Origin: JBHELB01 sp041859045
GTDB taxonomy: Bacteria; Hydrogenedentota; Hydrogenedentia; Hydrogenedentales; SLHB01
Direction: 5' to 3'
DNA length: 64,000 bases
Assembly: GCA_041859045.1 (NCBI GenBank)
Contig: JBHELB010000067.1
Coordinates: 1-64,000, forward strand
The number at the start of each line of letters is the position of its first letter. Positions within the stretch are counted from its first letter, which is position 1. A model generated the notes under the pieces. That model did no database searches, was not told where the DNA came from, and saw only the letters and a list, made by a program, of their open reading frames with translations. Below are positions 1 to 7,714 of this stretch, piece by piece. A program made the translations under genes and the position numbers.

Positions 1-1
1 C

Positions 2-307
2 GCGAAATCCAAGACCGGGAAGACCTCCGCGAAGCGCCGCCTACCGGAAACGGACGACGAGTTCCAGGCGCGGCTCGCGGAGAAGTACTCGGGGCCCGGC
101 GCGTTCCATCGCGAGTTGTTGTACCTCTCGCGCGAGCAGTACGAGCCGCTACGCGCCGAGCTCTGGGAACTCACGCAGGCCTTCCTGGACGCGCGGCGCC
201 GCGGCGTGTTCTACCAAAACACCTCGCAGTGCTTTCAGTACAACCGGCCATGCCCGTACTTCCCGTTGTGCAGTTCCAACAACAATCTGACCTGTGCCAA
301 AATATAG
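2..307 (+). pseudogene. C-terminal remnant of a cysteine-rich PD-(D/E)XK-type nuclease
   Basis: An open frame enters from the left window edge and runs to 307. Its last native part has a cysteine pattern, C-x6-C-x5-C in SQCFQYNRPCPYFPLC. This looks like the Fe-S-binding tail of Cas4/AddB-type or phage PD-(D/E)XK nucleases. The catalytic core would lie left of the window and is not seen. The last residues, LTCAKI and the stop, come from the repeat that begins at 288, so the native end was replaced by the insertion. The cysteine pattern is seen. The nuclease assignment is inference from that pattern, and another Cys-rich protein remains possible. Confidence 0.5.
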
Positions 308-390
308 GAAGCTGCTTTCATCGTACTATTACGGCGGAAATGTAACCGATGGAACGCTTGGTTTCCAGTTGAAAAAGTGTTGAGGCCGTG
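288..390 (-). repeat. Copy A: end fragment of the island IS family
   Basis: About 100 bp begin TGACCTGTGCCAAAATATAG and match the same end of five other copies in the window (starts 1343, 3234, 3726, 5829, 7223). This is the end that lies beyond the transposase 3' end in the complete copy. Similarity fades near 380-390, where the YD-repeat gene fragment starts. The copy is therefore a stub without the rest of the element. It supplies the stop codon of the nuclease remnant on its left. Strand is given as that of the parental transposase. Confidence 0.8.
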
Positions 391-1362
391 ACGACGGAGG
401 ACTACACCGGGTGGCTCGAGGTGAACTGGGAGCCGGGGTGGTACACGAGCGGGACGATGGTGGGGTATTCGAACACGTCGGCGGGTGCGTTTGGGTTCTT
501 GGGGCGGACGGTGCCGTCGTCGCCGGAGAGCGTGACGTTCGATTACCGCATGCGGAACACGGGTTCGGGGTATCATTCGTGGGTGGTGCTTCGGGATGCG
601 TATCCGGATGAGGACAAGCAGTTGATTCTGGACGTGTACGCGGGGACGATTTCGCTCAAGCTGCGTCAGTTCAGCGGGTTTATCATGACGACGTTGGCGA
701 CGGCGAATATATCGACGACGGCGGACGCGTGGTACAGCATGACGGTGGCGATGGACGGGAGCGACGTGACGGTGAGCCGCGGGGAGAAGGGCGGTTCGCA
801 GTCGCAGGTGTTGAGCGCGTCGGACCCGGGGTTCGATTACGTGAACAAGTTCTGGTTCGGCGTGGCGGGCGCGTTCGAGTTCGACAACCTGGTGTTGCCG
901 GGCGCGGGGACGTCGTCGGACGTGGTGTATAACTACAACGCGGCGAACGAGCTGAGCTGGTATTGGAGCCCGAACGGCGACCATGCCGCGATATTCAGCT
1001 ACGATGCGTGGGGGCGGGTGACGCGGAAGGAAGCCTCTCCGTCGTCGTCGGTGGCGACGTACAGCTACGGGTACGGCGGGAAACTGCGCAGCGTGACGTC
1101 GGACTTCATGAGCGAGAGCGACGTGACGTACGAGTACGGCGGCGATGGGAAGCGGCGCGCGCGCACGGCGGGCGGGGTAACGATCCGGTATAAGTACGAC
1201 GCGGGCTGGAACGTGCTGGCGCAGACGAACGCCTCGAACACGTTGCAGATGACGAACGTGTACGACGCGCCGGGGGCGCGGGTTGCGCCGTTGATGGCCG
1301 ATCTCGCAGGCACAACGCCGTCCAGTGGCGACGCGCGGTACTTGACCTGTACCAAAATATAG
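388..1362 (+). pseudogene. YD-repeat (RHS-like) protein fragment with LamG-like domain
   Basis: The 324-codon frame starts right after repeat copy A and ends in copy B with the repeat-derived tail LTCTKI and a stop. Residues about 10-170 look like a concanavalin/LamG-type jelly roll. Residues about 180-290 carry YD-type repeats, for example IFSYDAWGRVTRKEA, VTYEYGGDGKRRART and IRYKYDAGWNVLAQT. RHS/YD proteins are large secreted or toxin-delivery shells, usually well over 1000 residues, so both ends are missing here. The GTG at 388 has no convincing ribosome site. This is probably a non-functional piece trapped between two mobile-element copies. The YD assignment is firm; a toxin role cannot be judged. 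Confidence 0.75.
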
Positions 1363-2823
1363 GAAGCGGCTTCCATCGTACTATTACGGTAAAAACGTAG
1401 CAGATGGAGCGCCTGGTTTCCAGTTTGAAGAGAGTTTGTGGTGCGATGAGGTGTTTTCGGGAGCGTCGGCGACGTTGCGGAATGAGTGATTATTGCACAT
1501 CGACAGAACTATAGACGCGGCACAACAATTGACCAACGTGCCCGACAAAATGCCTATGCGCTCAGGCTGCGTCTCTGTAGTAGTCCTTGATCATCCCGCC
1601 GAGTTGTCGTCGGCATCGGATGACTCCGTGGACTTGAGGCGTAAAGCTCTTGTCCAAGACGTTGTTGCCGACGCCGTCACCCTGATGCGGACGACGCGTG
1701 TTATAATGCGCGCACCAGATTTTGGTGATGTAGTCGAGTTGTCCTCGGCTGAAGCACAGGAAGTTGTTGAGACACTCGTGTTTGAGGGTTCCGATAAACG
1801 CTTCGCAAAAAGAGTTCGCCCGTGGCGCACGGATGGGCGTTCGGATGCAACGCACGCCGACGCTCTTCCAAAAGTTTTTGAATCGGGTATCGAACTTGGT
1901 GTCTGCGTCGTGGACAAGGAACCGGGGCTCCACGCCGATGTCTTCGAGCCACATCGCGGCGTTACGGGCTTGCTGCGCGACCCAAGCGGAGTCGGGCGAA
2001 TAGGTGGCTGCACTGCAGAAAACTTTGCGCGAGCCGAGATGAACGAACAGCATTATATAGGCATCGAAGACGCCACGAAGCGTGTAGACCGGCTTCGTGA
2101 AGAAGTCGCACGCCACCAAGACGTCGAGATGCGTATGCACGAAGTCCGTCCAGGGCATAGGCGGCTTCTTCCGGGCCTTCTCGGGCGCGGGATAGATGTT
2201 TTGCTCCTGGAGGATACGTTTGACCGTTGTGACGCCGATAGCGATGCCGAGCTTCTTCAGTTCCCCTACGATACGTCGATAGCCCCACGCCACATTATCC
2301 CGGGCGATGGAGCCCACCAAGCGCCGCAGTTCATCGACGATACGCGGGCGGCCCGAGCGTTTGAATATGAATCCCCCGCGAGTCTGGGACAACCAACGCC
2401 GGTAGGTCGCCGGTTTGACCACGTCGACCAGGCCATCCACCTCATGGTCAAAGGCGGCTCCCCAGCGGAGCAGTTCGGCCTTTTCTGCCGGAGTGGGCAC
2501 GATTCGGTCAGCAGGGATACGTGCTCGCAGAATCCGCAATTGCGCGCGCATGAACTGGACGTGCGCATTGTGACGAGGCAGGAAAAAACGCATAACCAGG
2601 GCGAGAAAAACCTGGAAGACACGCTCCACAGGGCACCATCCTTCCCAAAAACGAAACGCTCGCAACTCCCTGGTCGGCAACCGTTTGCCAACATGCGTAT
2701 ATTTTGGAACCCCCAGGAAACGCAATGCAAGCGCCCCGCCGAGACGGGGTGGTGGGGAATGGCAGCCTAAAACAACCGAGGTGACCTAGACCGGAGACTT
2801 TCCAAGTCCAGAACGGAACGCTC
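1343..2823 (-). mobile_element. Copy B: complete insertion sequence, about 1.48 kb
   Basis: The element runs from TGACCTGTACCAAAATATAG at 1343 to CCAAGTCCAGAACGGAACGC near 2821. Both limits were set by comparison with copies C, E and F, which keep both ends. It holds one transposase gene on the minus strand, with about 220 bp of non-coding sequence beyond the gene's 3' end and about 97 bp upstream of its start. No clear terminal inverted repeats or target-site duplications could be read by eye. The left end interrupts a YD-repeat gene, and the right end abuts a terminator and an integrase remnant. As the only copy with a full transposase, it is the candidate driver of the family. Confidence 0.8.
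1562..2725 (-). CDS. DDE integrase-core transposase of the island IS family
   Basis: A 387-residue protein with a retroviral-integrase-type (rve) catalytic core. The triad is readable as D207 in LDVLVACDFFTK, D273 in FLVHDADTKFD and E308 in ANSFCEAFIGTLKHE. With 34 residues between the last two, this fits the DD(34/35)E pattern of IS3/IS481-like transposases. Residues about 75-180 form the expected helix-turn-helix region. ATG 2725 is used, but M45 (2593) is a possible alternative start. The frame is intact, so the enzyme may be active. The same end of the gene is repeated as a truncated copy at 3907-4378. Confidence 0.85.
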   Translation of the reverse strand: MRFLGVPKYTHVGKRLPTRELRAFRFWEGWCPVERVFQVFLALVMRFFLPRHNAHVQFMRAQLRILRARIPADRIVPTPAEKAELLRWGAAFDHEVDGLVDVVKPATYRRWLSQTRGGFIFKRSGRPRIVDELRRLVGSIARDNVAWGYRRIVGELKKLGIAIGVTTVKRILQEQNIYPAPEKARKKPPMPWTDFVHTHLDVLVACDFFTKPVYTLRGVFDAYIMLFVHLGSRKVFCSAATYSPDSAWVAQQARNAAMWLEDIGVEPRFLVHDADTKFDTRFKNFWKSVGVRCIRTPIRAPRANSFCEAFIGTLKHECLNNFLCFSRGQLDYITKIWCAHYNTRRPHQGDGVGNNVLDKSFTPQVHGVIRCRRQLGGMIKDYYRDAA

Positions 2824-2839
2824 CACCACTAAATCGTTT

Positions 2840-2881
2840 GGCCCCAATGGTTTACAAAGAACCACTGGGGCCTCTTTTTTT
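2840..2881 (+). terminator. Rho-independent terminator
   Basis: A stem of GGCCCCA-A-TGGT (2840-2851) pairs with ACCA-C-TGGGGCC (2861-2872) with one internal mismatch. The loop is 9 nt, and TCTTTTTTT follows directly. It would end transcription coming from the left, but the gene it once served has been replaced by IS copy B, which ends 17 bp upstream. It insulates the integrase remnant that starts at 2935. Confidence 0.85.
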
Positions 2882-2934
2882 GCCCCCTTGACAAATGCCG
2901 CGCCTTTGTCCCAACGTGACTGCGGAGGTGCAAC

Positions 2935-3291
2935 GTGGCGAGCATTTATAAACGTGGGCCGCATTGGTGGATTAGCTACACGCTCAACGGAAAGCGTGTG
3001 CAAAAATCTCTGCGCGGGATAAAAACGCGCGCGGACGCCATGACGGCGAAGAGCATCCTTGAGGCGCAGATCGCGCAGAACCCGCTAAGCCTCATGCGGG
3101 CGGATATGACAATCGAGCGCGCAACCACTGCGCACCTGGATTTCGTCAAACAGCACCGCAGACCCGCGACTTTCGAAATTCATCGTCACCACTGGACCCG
3201 CTTTGTCGCATTCCTTGGCCCGCAGGTGAAGGTTGACCTGTACCAAAATATAGGAAGCGACTTTCATCGTACTATTACGGCGGAAATGTAG
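2935..3291 (+). pseudogene. Truncated tyrosine recombinase (N-terminal arm and core-binding part)
   Basis: A GTG start with a good ribosome site (GGAGGT, 6 nt upstream) opens an integrase N-terminus. It begins MASIYKRGPHWWISY, the beta-sheet arm-type DNA-binding domain common in phage and plasmid tyrosine recombinases. The start of a SAM-like core-binding domain follows (IERATTAHLDFVKQHR). At about residue 100 the frame runs into repeat copy C (start 3234) and stops at 3291 inside it. The catalytic domain with the R-H-R-Y residues is absent, so the gene is dead. It marks a former phage or integrative element. Confidence 0.8.
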
Positions 3292-3653
3292 CAGATGGAG
3301 CGCCTGGTTTTCCAGATTGAAGAACGTTTGCGGTGCGACGAGGTGTTTTCGGGAGCGTCGGCGACGTTGCGGAATGGGTGATTTTTGCTCATCGACAGAA
3401 CGATAGACGCGGTACAACAATTGACCAACGTGCCCGGCAAAATGCCTACGTGCTCAGGCGGCGTCTCTGTAGTAGTCCTTGATCATCCCGCCGAGTTGTC
3501 GTCGGCATCGGATGGCCTCTTGGGGTATGTATTGGAGCCCCCAGGAGACGCAATGCAAGCGGCCCGTCGAGACAGGCGGGCGCAGAGACTGACCGAGAAC
3601 AACCTGCGGCGTGCCTAGACCCGGGATTTTCCAAGTCCAGAACGGAACGCTCG
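3234..3653 (-). repeat. Copy C: 420-bp non-autonomous derivative (MITE-like)
   Basis: Both ends of the family are present (TGACCTGTACC at 3234, GAACGGAACGCTC to 3653), but the transposase is reduced to its last few codons. After GCATCGGATG the sequence jumps to CTCTTGGGGTATGTATTGG, close to the transposase start region. The same junction occurs in copies E and F. The insertion truncates an integrase gene. It could move only if the transposase acts in trans, which is inferred, not shown. The right-end sequence groups with copy E rather than with copy B. Confidence 0.8.
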
Positions 3654-3725
3654 ACCATTTCCTTCCTTTTTGGACGTCTCTATCCGCTTGCTCGCCGTTT
3701 TTTCCTCGCCTCGCTACTCACCCTC

Positions 3726-4378
3726 TGACCTGTACCAAAATATAGGAGGCGGCTTTCATCGTACTATTACGGCGGAAATGTAACCGATGGAGCGCCTGGT
3801 TTTCCAGTTTGAAGAGAGTTTGTGGTGCGACGAGGTGTTTGCGGGAGTGTCGGCGACGTTGCGGAATGGGTGATTTTTGCGCATCGACAGAACTATAGAC
3901 GCGGCACTACAATTGACCAACGTGTCCAACGAAATGTCTATGCGCCCAGGCGGCGTCTCTGTAGTAATCCTTGATGATCCCGCCGAGTTGGCGTCGGCAT
4001 CGGATGACTCCGTGGACTTGCGGCGTAAAGCTCTTGTCCAAGACGTTGTTGCCGATGCCGTCACCCTGATGCGGACGACGCGTGTTATAATGCGCGCACC
4101 ATGTTTTGGTAAGGTAGTCGAGTTGTCCTCGGCTGAAGCAGAGGAAGTTGTTGAGACACTCGTGTTTGAGGGTTCCGATAAACGCTTCGCAAAAAGAGTT
4201 CGCCCGTGGCGCACGGATGGGCATTCGGATGCAACGCGCGCCGACGCTCTTCCAAAAGTTTTTGAATCGGGTATCGAACTTGGTGTCTGCGTCGTGGACA
4301 AGGAACCGGGGCTCCACGCCGATGTCTTCGAGCCACATCGCGGCGTTACGGGCTTGCTGCGCGACCCAAGCGGAGTCG
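3726..4378 (-). mobile_element. Copy D: truncated insertion sequence
   Basis: It has the same left end as the others and is collinear with complete copy B through the 3' part of the transposase. Identity stops abruptly at 4378, after GACCCAAGCGGAGTCG. The transposase 5' half and the right end are missing. Only about 72 bp separate it from copy C. The sequence that follows (4379-4535) is the upstream region of the GH172 gene and shows no family similarity. Confidence 0.8.
3907..4378 (-). pseudogene. Transposase fragment, catalytic C-terminal half
   Basis: The open minus-strand frame matches residues about 245-387 of the complete transposase (DSAWVAQQARN onward) and keeps the second Asp and the Glu of the catalytic triad. 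The first Asp and the DNA-binding domain are absent. The normal TGA stop has become TGG, so the frame reads on to 3907 and adds an unrelated tail. The start side runs into unrelated sequence beyond 4378. Nearly identical sequence to copy B suggests a recent truncation. Confidence 0.85.
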
Positions 4379-4535
4379 CATGGTGCGCGAATCAAACAAA
4401 AAAGGCAGAATAGTGAAGTGGGAAGAGAGTATCTGTGAGAAGACGTTTGCGTTTCTGTTCGCAATACGTCATTTCAGCGTGCAATGCGCCGTTGCGGCGC
4501 GGAATCATGTCGGTTATGTAAAGGAGGGCCTCACG

Positions 4536-5819
4536 ATGCAATCGCTATCCGAACGGGTCAGGGCGCGTTATCCGCGGATCTCGCGTGGCGTATCTGTCCT
4601 GGCCGCGTGTGCCGGGTTAATGGTGATGCTGGCGTTGGCCGGGTGCGCGCAGTCCCCGGTGAGGCATTCGCAAGGAGAGGGTCGCATGGAGCTGTATCAC
4701 AAGGCGTCGCATCTGCAAACGCGGTGGGCAAGTTTCGAAAACCCGAAGGGGTTGCCGGGTCAGGCCGCACAGGAGAACCAAGGCGCGAAAGGTCATGCGT
4801 TCGAGCGGTTCAAGGCGGGCGAGACTAAGGTGCTGATGGATGTGGCGGGGACTTCCGGCACGGTCCGCCGCATCTGGCTGACGGTGAGGCCGCGGGATCC
4901 GAAGGTGCTGCGCGGACTGAGACTCGACATGTACTGGGACGGCGCGGCGAAACCGGCGGTATCGGTCCCTTTGGGCGACTTCTTCTGTTGGATTCTGGGG
5001 CGTCCGGCGAGTTTCGAGAACGAGTTCTTCGCCAGTCCGGAGGGACGCTCGTTCACGTGCTATATCCCCATGCCGTTCCGAAACGCCGCCCGCATTGCCG
5101 TCACCAATGAATCCGGGGTAGACCTGCCGCACTTCTTCTACGACGTGGACTACACCTTGGGGGACCGGCACGACGAAAACACGCTCTATTTTCACGCCTC
5201 GTGGCGGCGTGAGCGCTGGACGGAACTCGGCAAGGATTTTGAAATTCTGCCGAAAGTGACGGGCGAGGGGCGCTTCCTGGGCTGCAATATCGGCGTGATC
5301 GTGAACTCGGCCTACAAAGGGTGGTGGGGCGAAGGCGAGGCAAAGATGTATCTCGACGGCGACACGACATGGCCAACGATCGCCGGGACGGGTACCGAAG
5401 ACTACATCAGCACCGGGTGGGGGCAAGGCATTTTCGCGCAGCGCTACCACGGCAGTTTGGTTGCGGACAAGGGTCAGTACGGGTTTTACCGGTTTCATGT
5501 GCCGGACCCCGTCTATTTCCACAAGGATTGCCGCGTGACCATCCAGCAGATGGGCGGGACGCCGAAGCGGGACATTGTCGCCATGCAACAGGCGGGCGTC
5601 CCGTTGACGCCGGTGTCGGTGGACGTTAGTCCCCAGGGTGTCGACCAGCTGCTGGCCGGACCCAACGCACCGAAGTTGGCTGATTTCGGGGACAACGAGT
5701 GGGTGAACTTCTACCGGCAAGATGACGTCTGCGCGGTCGCGTACTACTACCTCGACTCGTCGGAAGGCCAGGCGCCTCCGTTGGCTCCCGCCGACAAGCG
5801 CGAGGAAGCGATCGAGTAA
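4536..5819 (+). CDS. GH172 (DUF2961) family secreted lipoprotein
   Basis: This encodes a DUF2961/GH172 protein of 427 residues. Characterised members cleave or rearrange fructose and arabinofuranose units. The ATG at 4536 has a strong ribosome site (AAGGAGG) and a lipoprotein signal with lipobox LAGC (MLALAGCAQSP), so the protein is probably anchored to a membrane and exported. Family hallmarks are ASFENPKGLPGQAAQENQGAKG near the N-terminus (cited here as 4732-4797) and GTGTEDYISTGWGQG later. An in-frame upstream extension to 4380 lacks a ribosome site and crosses the repeat border. It stops 9 bp before repeat copy E and seems complete. Its substrate cannot be read from sequence. Confidence 0.85.
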   Translation: MQSLSERVRARYPRISRGVSVLAACAGLMVMLALAGCAQSPVRHSQGEGRMELYHKASHLQTRWASFENPKGLPGQAAQENQGAKGHAFERFKAGETKVLMDVAGTSGTVRRIWLTVRPRDPKVLRGLRLDMYWDGAAKPAVSVPLGDFFCWILGRPASFENEFFASPEGRSFTCYIPMPFRNAARIAVTNESGVDLPHFFYDVDYTLGDRHDENTLYFHASWRRERWTELGKDFEILPKVTGEGRFLGCNIGVIVNSAYKGWWGEGEAKMYLDGDTTWPTIAGTGTEDYISTGWGQGIFAQRYHGSLVADKGQYGFYRFHVPDPVYFHKDCRVTIQQMGGTPKRDIVAMQQAGVPLTPVSVDVSPQGVDQLLAGPNAPKLADFGDNEWVNFYRQDDVCAVAYYYLDSSEGQAPPLAPADKREEAIE

Positions 5820-5828
5820 GAAACGTCC

Positions 5829-6249
5829 TGACCTGTGCCAAAATATAGGAGTCGGCTTTCATCGTACTATTACGGCGGAAATGTAACCGATGGAGCGCCT
5901 GGTTTTCCAGTTTGAAGAGAGTTTGCGGCACGACGAGGTGTTTGCGAGAGCGTCGGCGACGTTGCGGAATGGGCGATTTTTTGCACATCGCAGAACGATA
6001 GACGCGGCACAACAATCGACCAAGGTGCTCGGCAAAATGCCTACAGGCTCAGGCCGCGTCTCTGTAGTAGTCCTTGATCATCCCGCCGAGTTGGCGTCGG
6101 CATCGGATGGGCTCTTGGGGTGTGTATTGGAGCCCCCAGGAAACGCAATGCAAGCGGCCCGTCGAGACGGGGTGGGCGCGGAGACTGACCGAGAACAACC
6201 CGCGGCGACCCTAAACCCGAGATTTTCCAAGTCCAGAACGGAACGCTCG
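5829..6249 (-). repeat. Copy E: about 420-bp non-autonomous derivative
   Basis: Both ends are present, with the same internal junction as copies C and F (GCATCGGATGG to CTCTTGGGGTGTGTATTGG). The right end near 6249 is in the same subfamily as copy C (ACTGACCGAGAACAACC). It lies 9 bp after the stop of the GH172 gene, and it cuts off the 5' part of whatever gene supplied the coding tail at 6249-6386. Left-end variant GTGCC is shared with copies A and F. Confidence 0.8.
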
Positions 6250-6386
6250 AAGGCATTGATGTTCTCGAACAAGAGATAAGAGACGCATGCGAGGCAGGAG
6301 ATCTGCTAGTTTTCGATGATTTATCGAATAGAGATAGGCTTGGTCTTCTGATATGGTCCAACGAAAATCCTCCAGCGTGGGAGTAA
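6249..6386 (+). pseudogene. 45-codon acidic gene tail cut by copy E
   Basis: Directly at the right end of copy E an open frame reads EGIDVLEQEIRDACEAGD and continues to NENPPAWE with a TAA at 6384. Its amino-acid composition is sensible, with acidic and amphipathic stretches, and it has no start codon with a ribosome site. The simplest reading is the surviving C-terminus of a gene disrupted by copy E. It may have been in operon with the secreted protein at 6437. The family was not recognised. Confidence 0.5.
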
Positions 6387-6436
6387 AGCGAACACTCGAT
6401 TTTGTTTGGCCTTGCAACACAACAGGGAGAAAAGGC

Positions 6437-7219
6437 ATGAAAGTATTTTGTATGCTTATACTTTTGCCCGCTTTCTTTTTTTGCTTCCTAACGCATGCAG
6501 AATTAAGTAATGGAAATATTTTTGAGAAAATTTCCGAAATAGCATCCCTAAAAATGGGCATTCCTGTAGCTGAGCTGCTTTCAAAGCATCCCGAGTGCAA
6601 GAGTTTTGACTACAATATAGAAGAAATAGAGAATAGAAGTGACTTTACTGGGATACTAGACTCTGGAAATGAATTGCTTGACGGAAAAGTTCTTTCGGTT
6701 GTTTCATATCATTTCCTCAATGGGAAATTAAATAGGATAGACGCATATTGGCCATGCAATAGGCGAATCGCACAGGTTCTCTTGAAAAAACAATGCTCAA
6801 GGGATGAGGTTCTATTTCTTAGGAAATCATTTATCAGTGAACTTGTTAGGGTATTCGGTACCTCATTTGACAAAGCGCTTATAGTGCCCCCAAAAAATCT
6901 CAGCCCAAGCGCGACGCCAAGTCAGCCCGTAGCTGTACTTAGATTGAAAACCGACTCTGGATTTGTATTCGCAAGTATTGCGCCGCCGAGCATATCTCCT
7001 GAATCTAGCGCGCCAGAGATCATTTTTGCGCTTTCTATAAGAGAAGAACTTGAAGACCCGCTGCTTGCGGCGAAGCCCGCTGGCGACCTTAAAGAGGCCT
7101 TTAAAGAAATTGATGCCGATATCGCCGCCGTTACTTCTGCTGCCGCGCCGCATCCTGGCCCGGAGGCCCCGACAGTATCGAAGGGATCAGCGGAGCCTGC
7201 GGAATCCACAAGGCAGTAG
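6437..7219 (+). CDS. Secreted protein of unknown function, AT-richer than neighbours
   Basis: ATG 6437 follows an AGGGAGAAAAGG ribosome site and opens a classical signal peptide (MKVFCMLILLPAFFFCFLTHA). The mature part is about 235 residues. It has two Cys in the middle (WPCNRR, KKQCSRD) and a Pro/Ala-rich C-terminal tail from about residue 225 (HPGPEAPTVSKGSAEPAEST). No family was recognised. An in-frame upstream extension to 6353 lacks a ribosome site. Base use is clearly AT-richer than the surrounding genes, at least in its first two thirds, which suggests transfer. The stop is 3 bp from repeat copy F, so the gene is framed by two mobile derivatives (E and F). Confidence 0.7.
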   Translation: MKVFCMLILLPAFFFCFLTHAELSNGNIFEKISEIASLKMGIPVAELLSKHPECKSFDYNIEEIENRSDFTGILDSGNELLDGKVLSVVSYHFLNGKLNRIDAYWPCNRRIAQVLLKKQCSRDEVLFLRKSFISELVRVFGTSFDKALIVPPKNLSPSATPSQPVAVLRLKTDSGFVFASIAPPSISPESSAPEIIFALSIREELEDPLLAAKPAGDLKEAFKEIDADIAAVTSAAAPHPGPEAPTVSKGSAEPAESTRQ

Positions 7220-7222
7220 TCC

Positions 7223-7642
7223 TGACCTGTGCCAAAATATAGGAGTCGGCTTTCATCGTACTATTACGGCGGAAATGAAGCTGATGGAGCGCCTGGTTTT
7301 CCAGTTTGAAGAGAGTTTGCGGTGCGATGAGGTGTTTGCGGGAGCCTCGGCGACGTTGCGGAACGGGTGATTTTTTTGCGCATCGCAGAACGATAGACGC
7401 GGCACTACAATTGACCAACATGCCCAACGAAATGTTTGCGCGCTCAGGCGGCGTCTCTGTAGTAGTCCTTGATCATCCCGCCGAGTTGTCGTCGGCATCG
7501 GATGGTCTCTTGGGGTATATTTTGGAACCCCCAGGAAACGCAATGCAAGCGCCCCGCCGAGACGGGGTGGTGGGGAATGGCAGTCTAAAACAACCCAGGT
7601 GACCTAAACCGGAGACTTTCCGAGTCCAGAACGGAGAGCTCG
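7223..7642 (-). repeat. Copy F: 420-bp non-autonomous derivative
   Basis: It has the same internal deletion junction as C and E (GCATCGGATGG to CTCTTGGGGTATATTTTGG). Its right end, however, resembles complete copy B (GGTGGTGGGGAATGGCAGTC and CTAAACCGGAGACTTTCC). It starts 3 bp after the stop of the secreted-protein gene and is the last copy before the signalling genes. The mosaic shows that the deleted form and the right-end subtype do not track together. Confidence 0.8.
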
Positions 7643-7714
7643 AATACTAATTCCCAGCTTCAGACGCTGGAAAGTGACACGCAATGGCTCGGAGTTATGT
7701 CCACAAAATGCGTA

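Noticed and set aside
1493..2770. Long plus-strand frame (425 codons) opposite the transposase
   Set aside because: It is antisense to a clear DDE transposase; the 77-codon version in the 420-bp copies is the same shadow.
2824..2934. tRNA gene at the integrase border
   Set aside because: No cloverleaf could be formed; the hairpin is a terminator.
4617..5720. 367-codon minus-strand frame within the GH172 gene
   Set aside because: Antisense to a recognised family, composed of His/Arg-rich shadow sequence.
288..7642. Terminal inverted repeats or target-site duplications for the IS family
   Set aside because: The two ends are not visibly inverted repeats, and flanks of copies B, C, E and F show no shared short duplication by eye.
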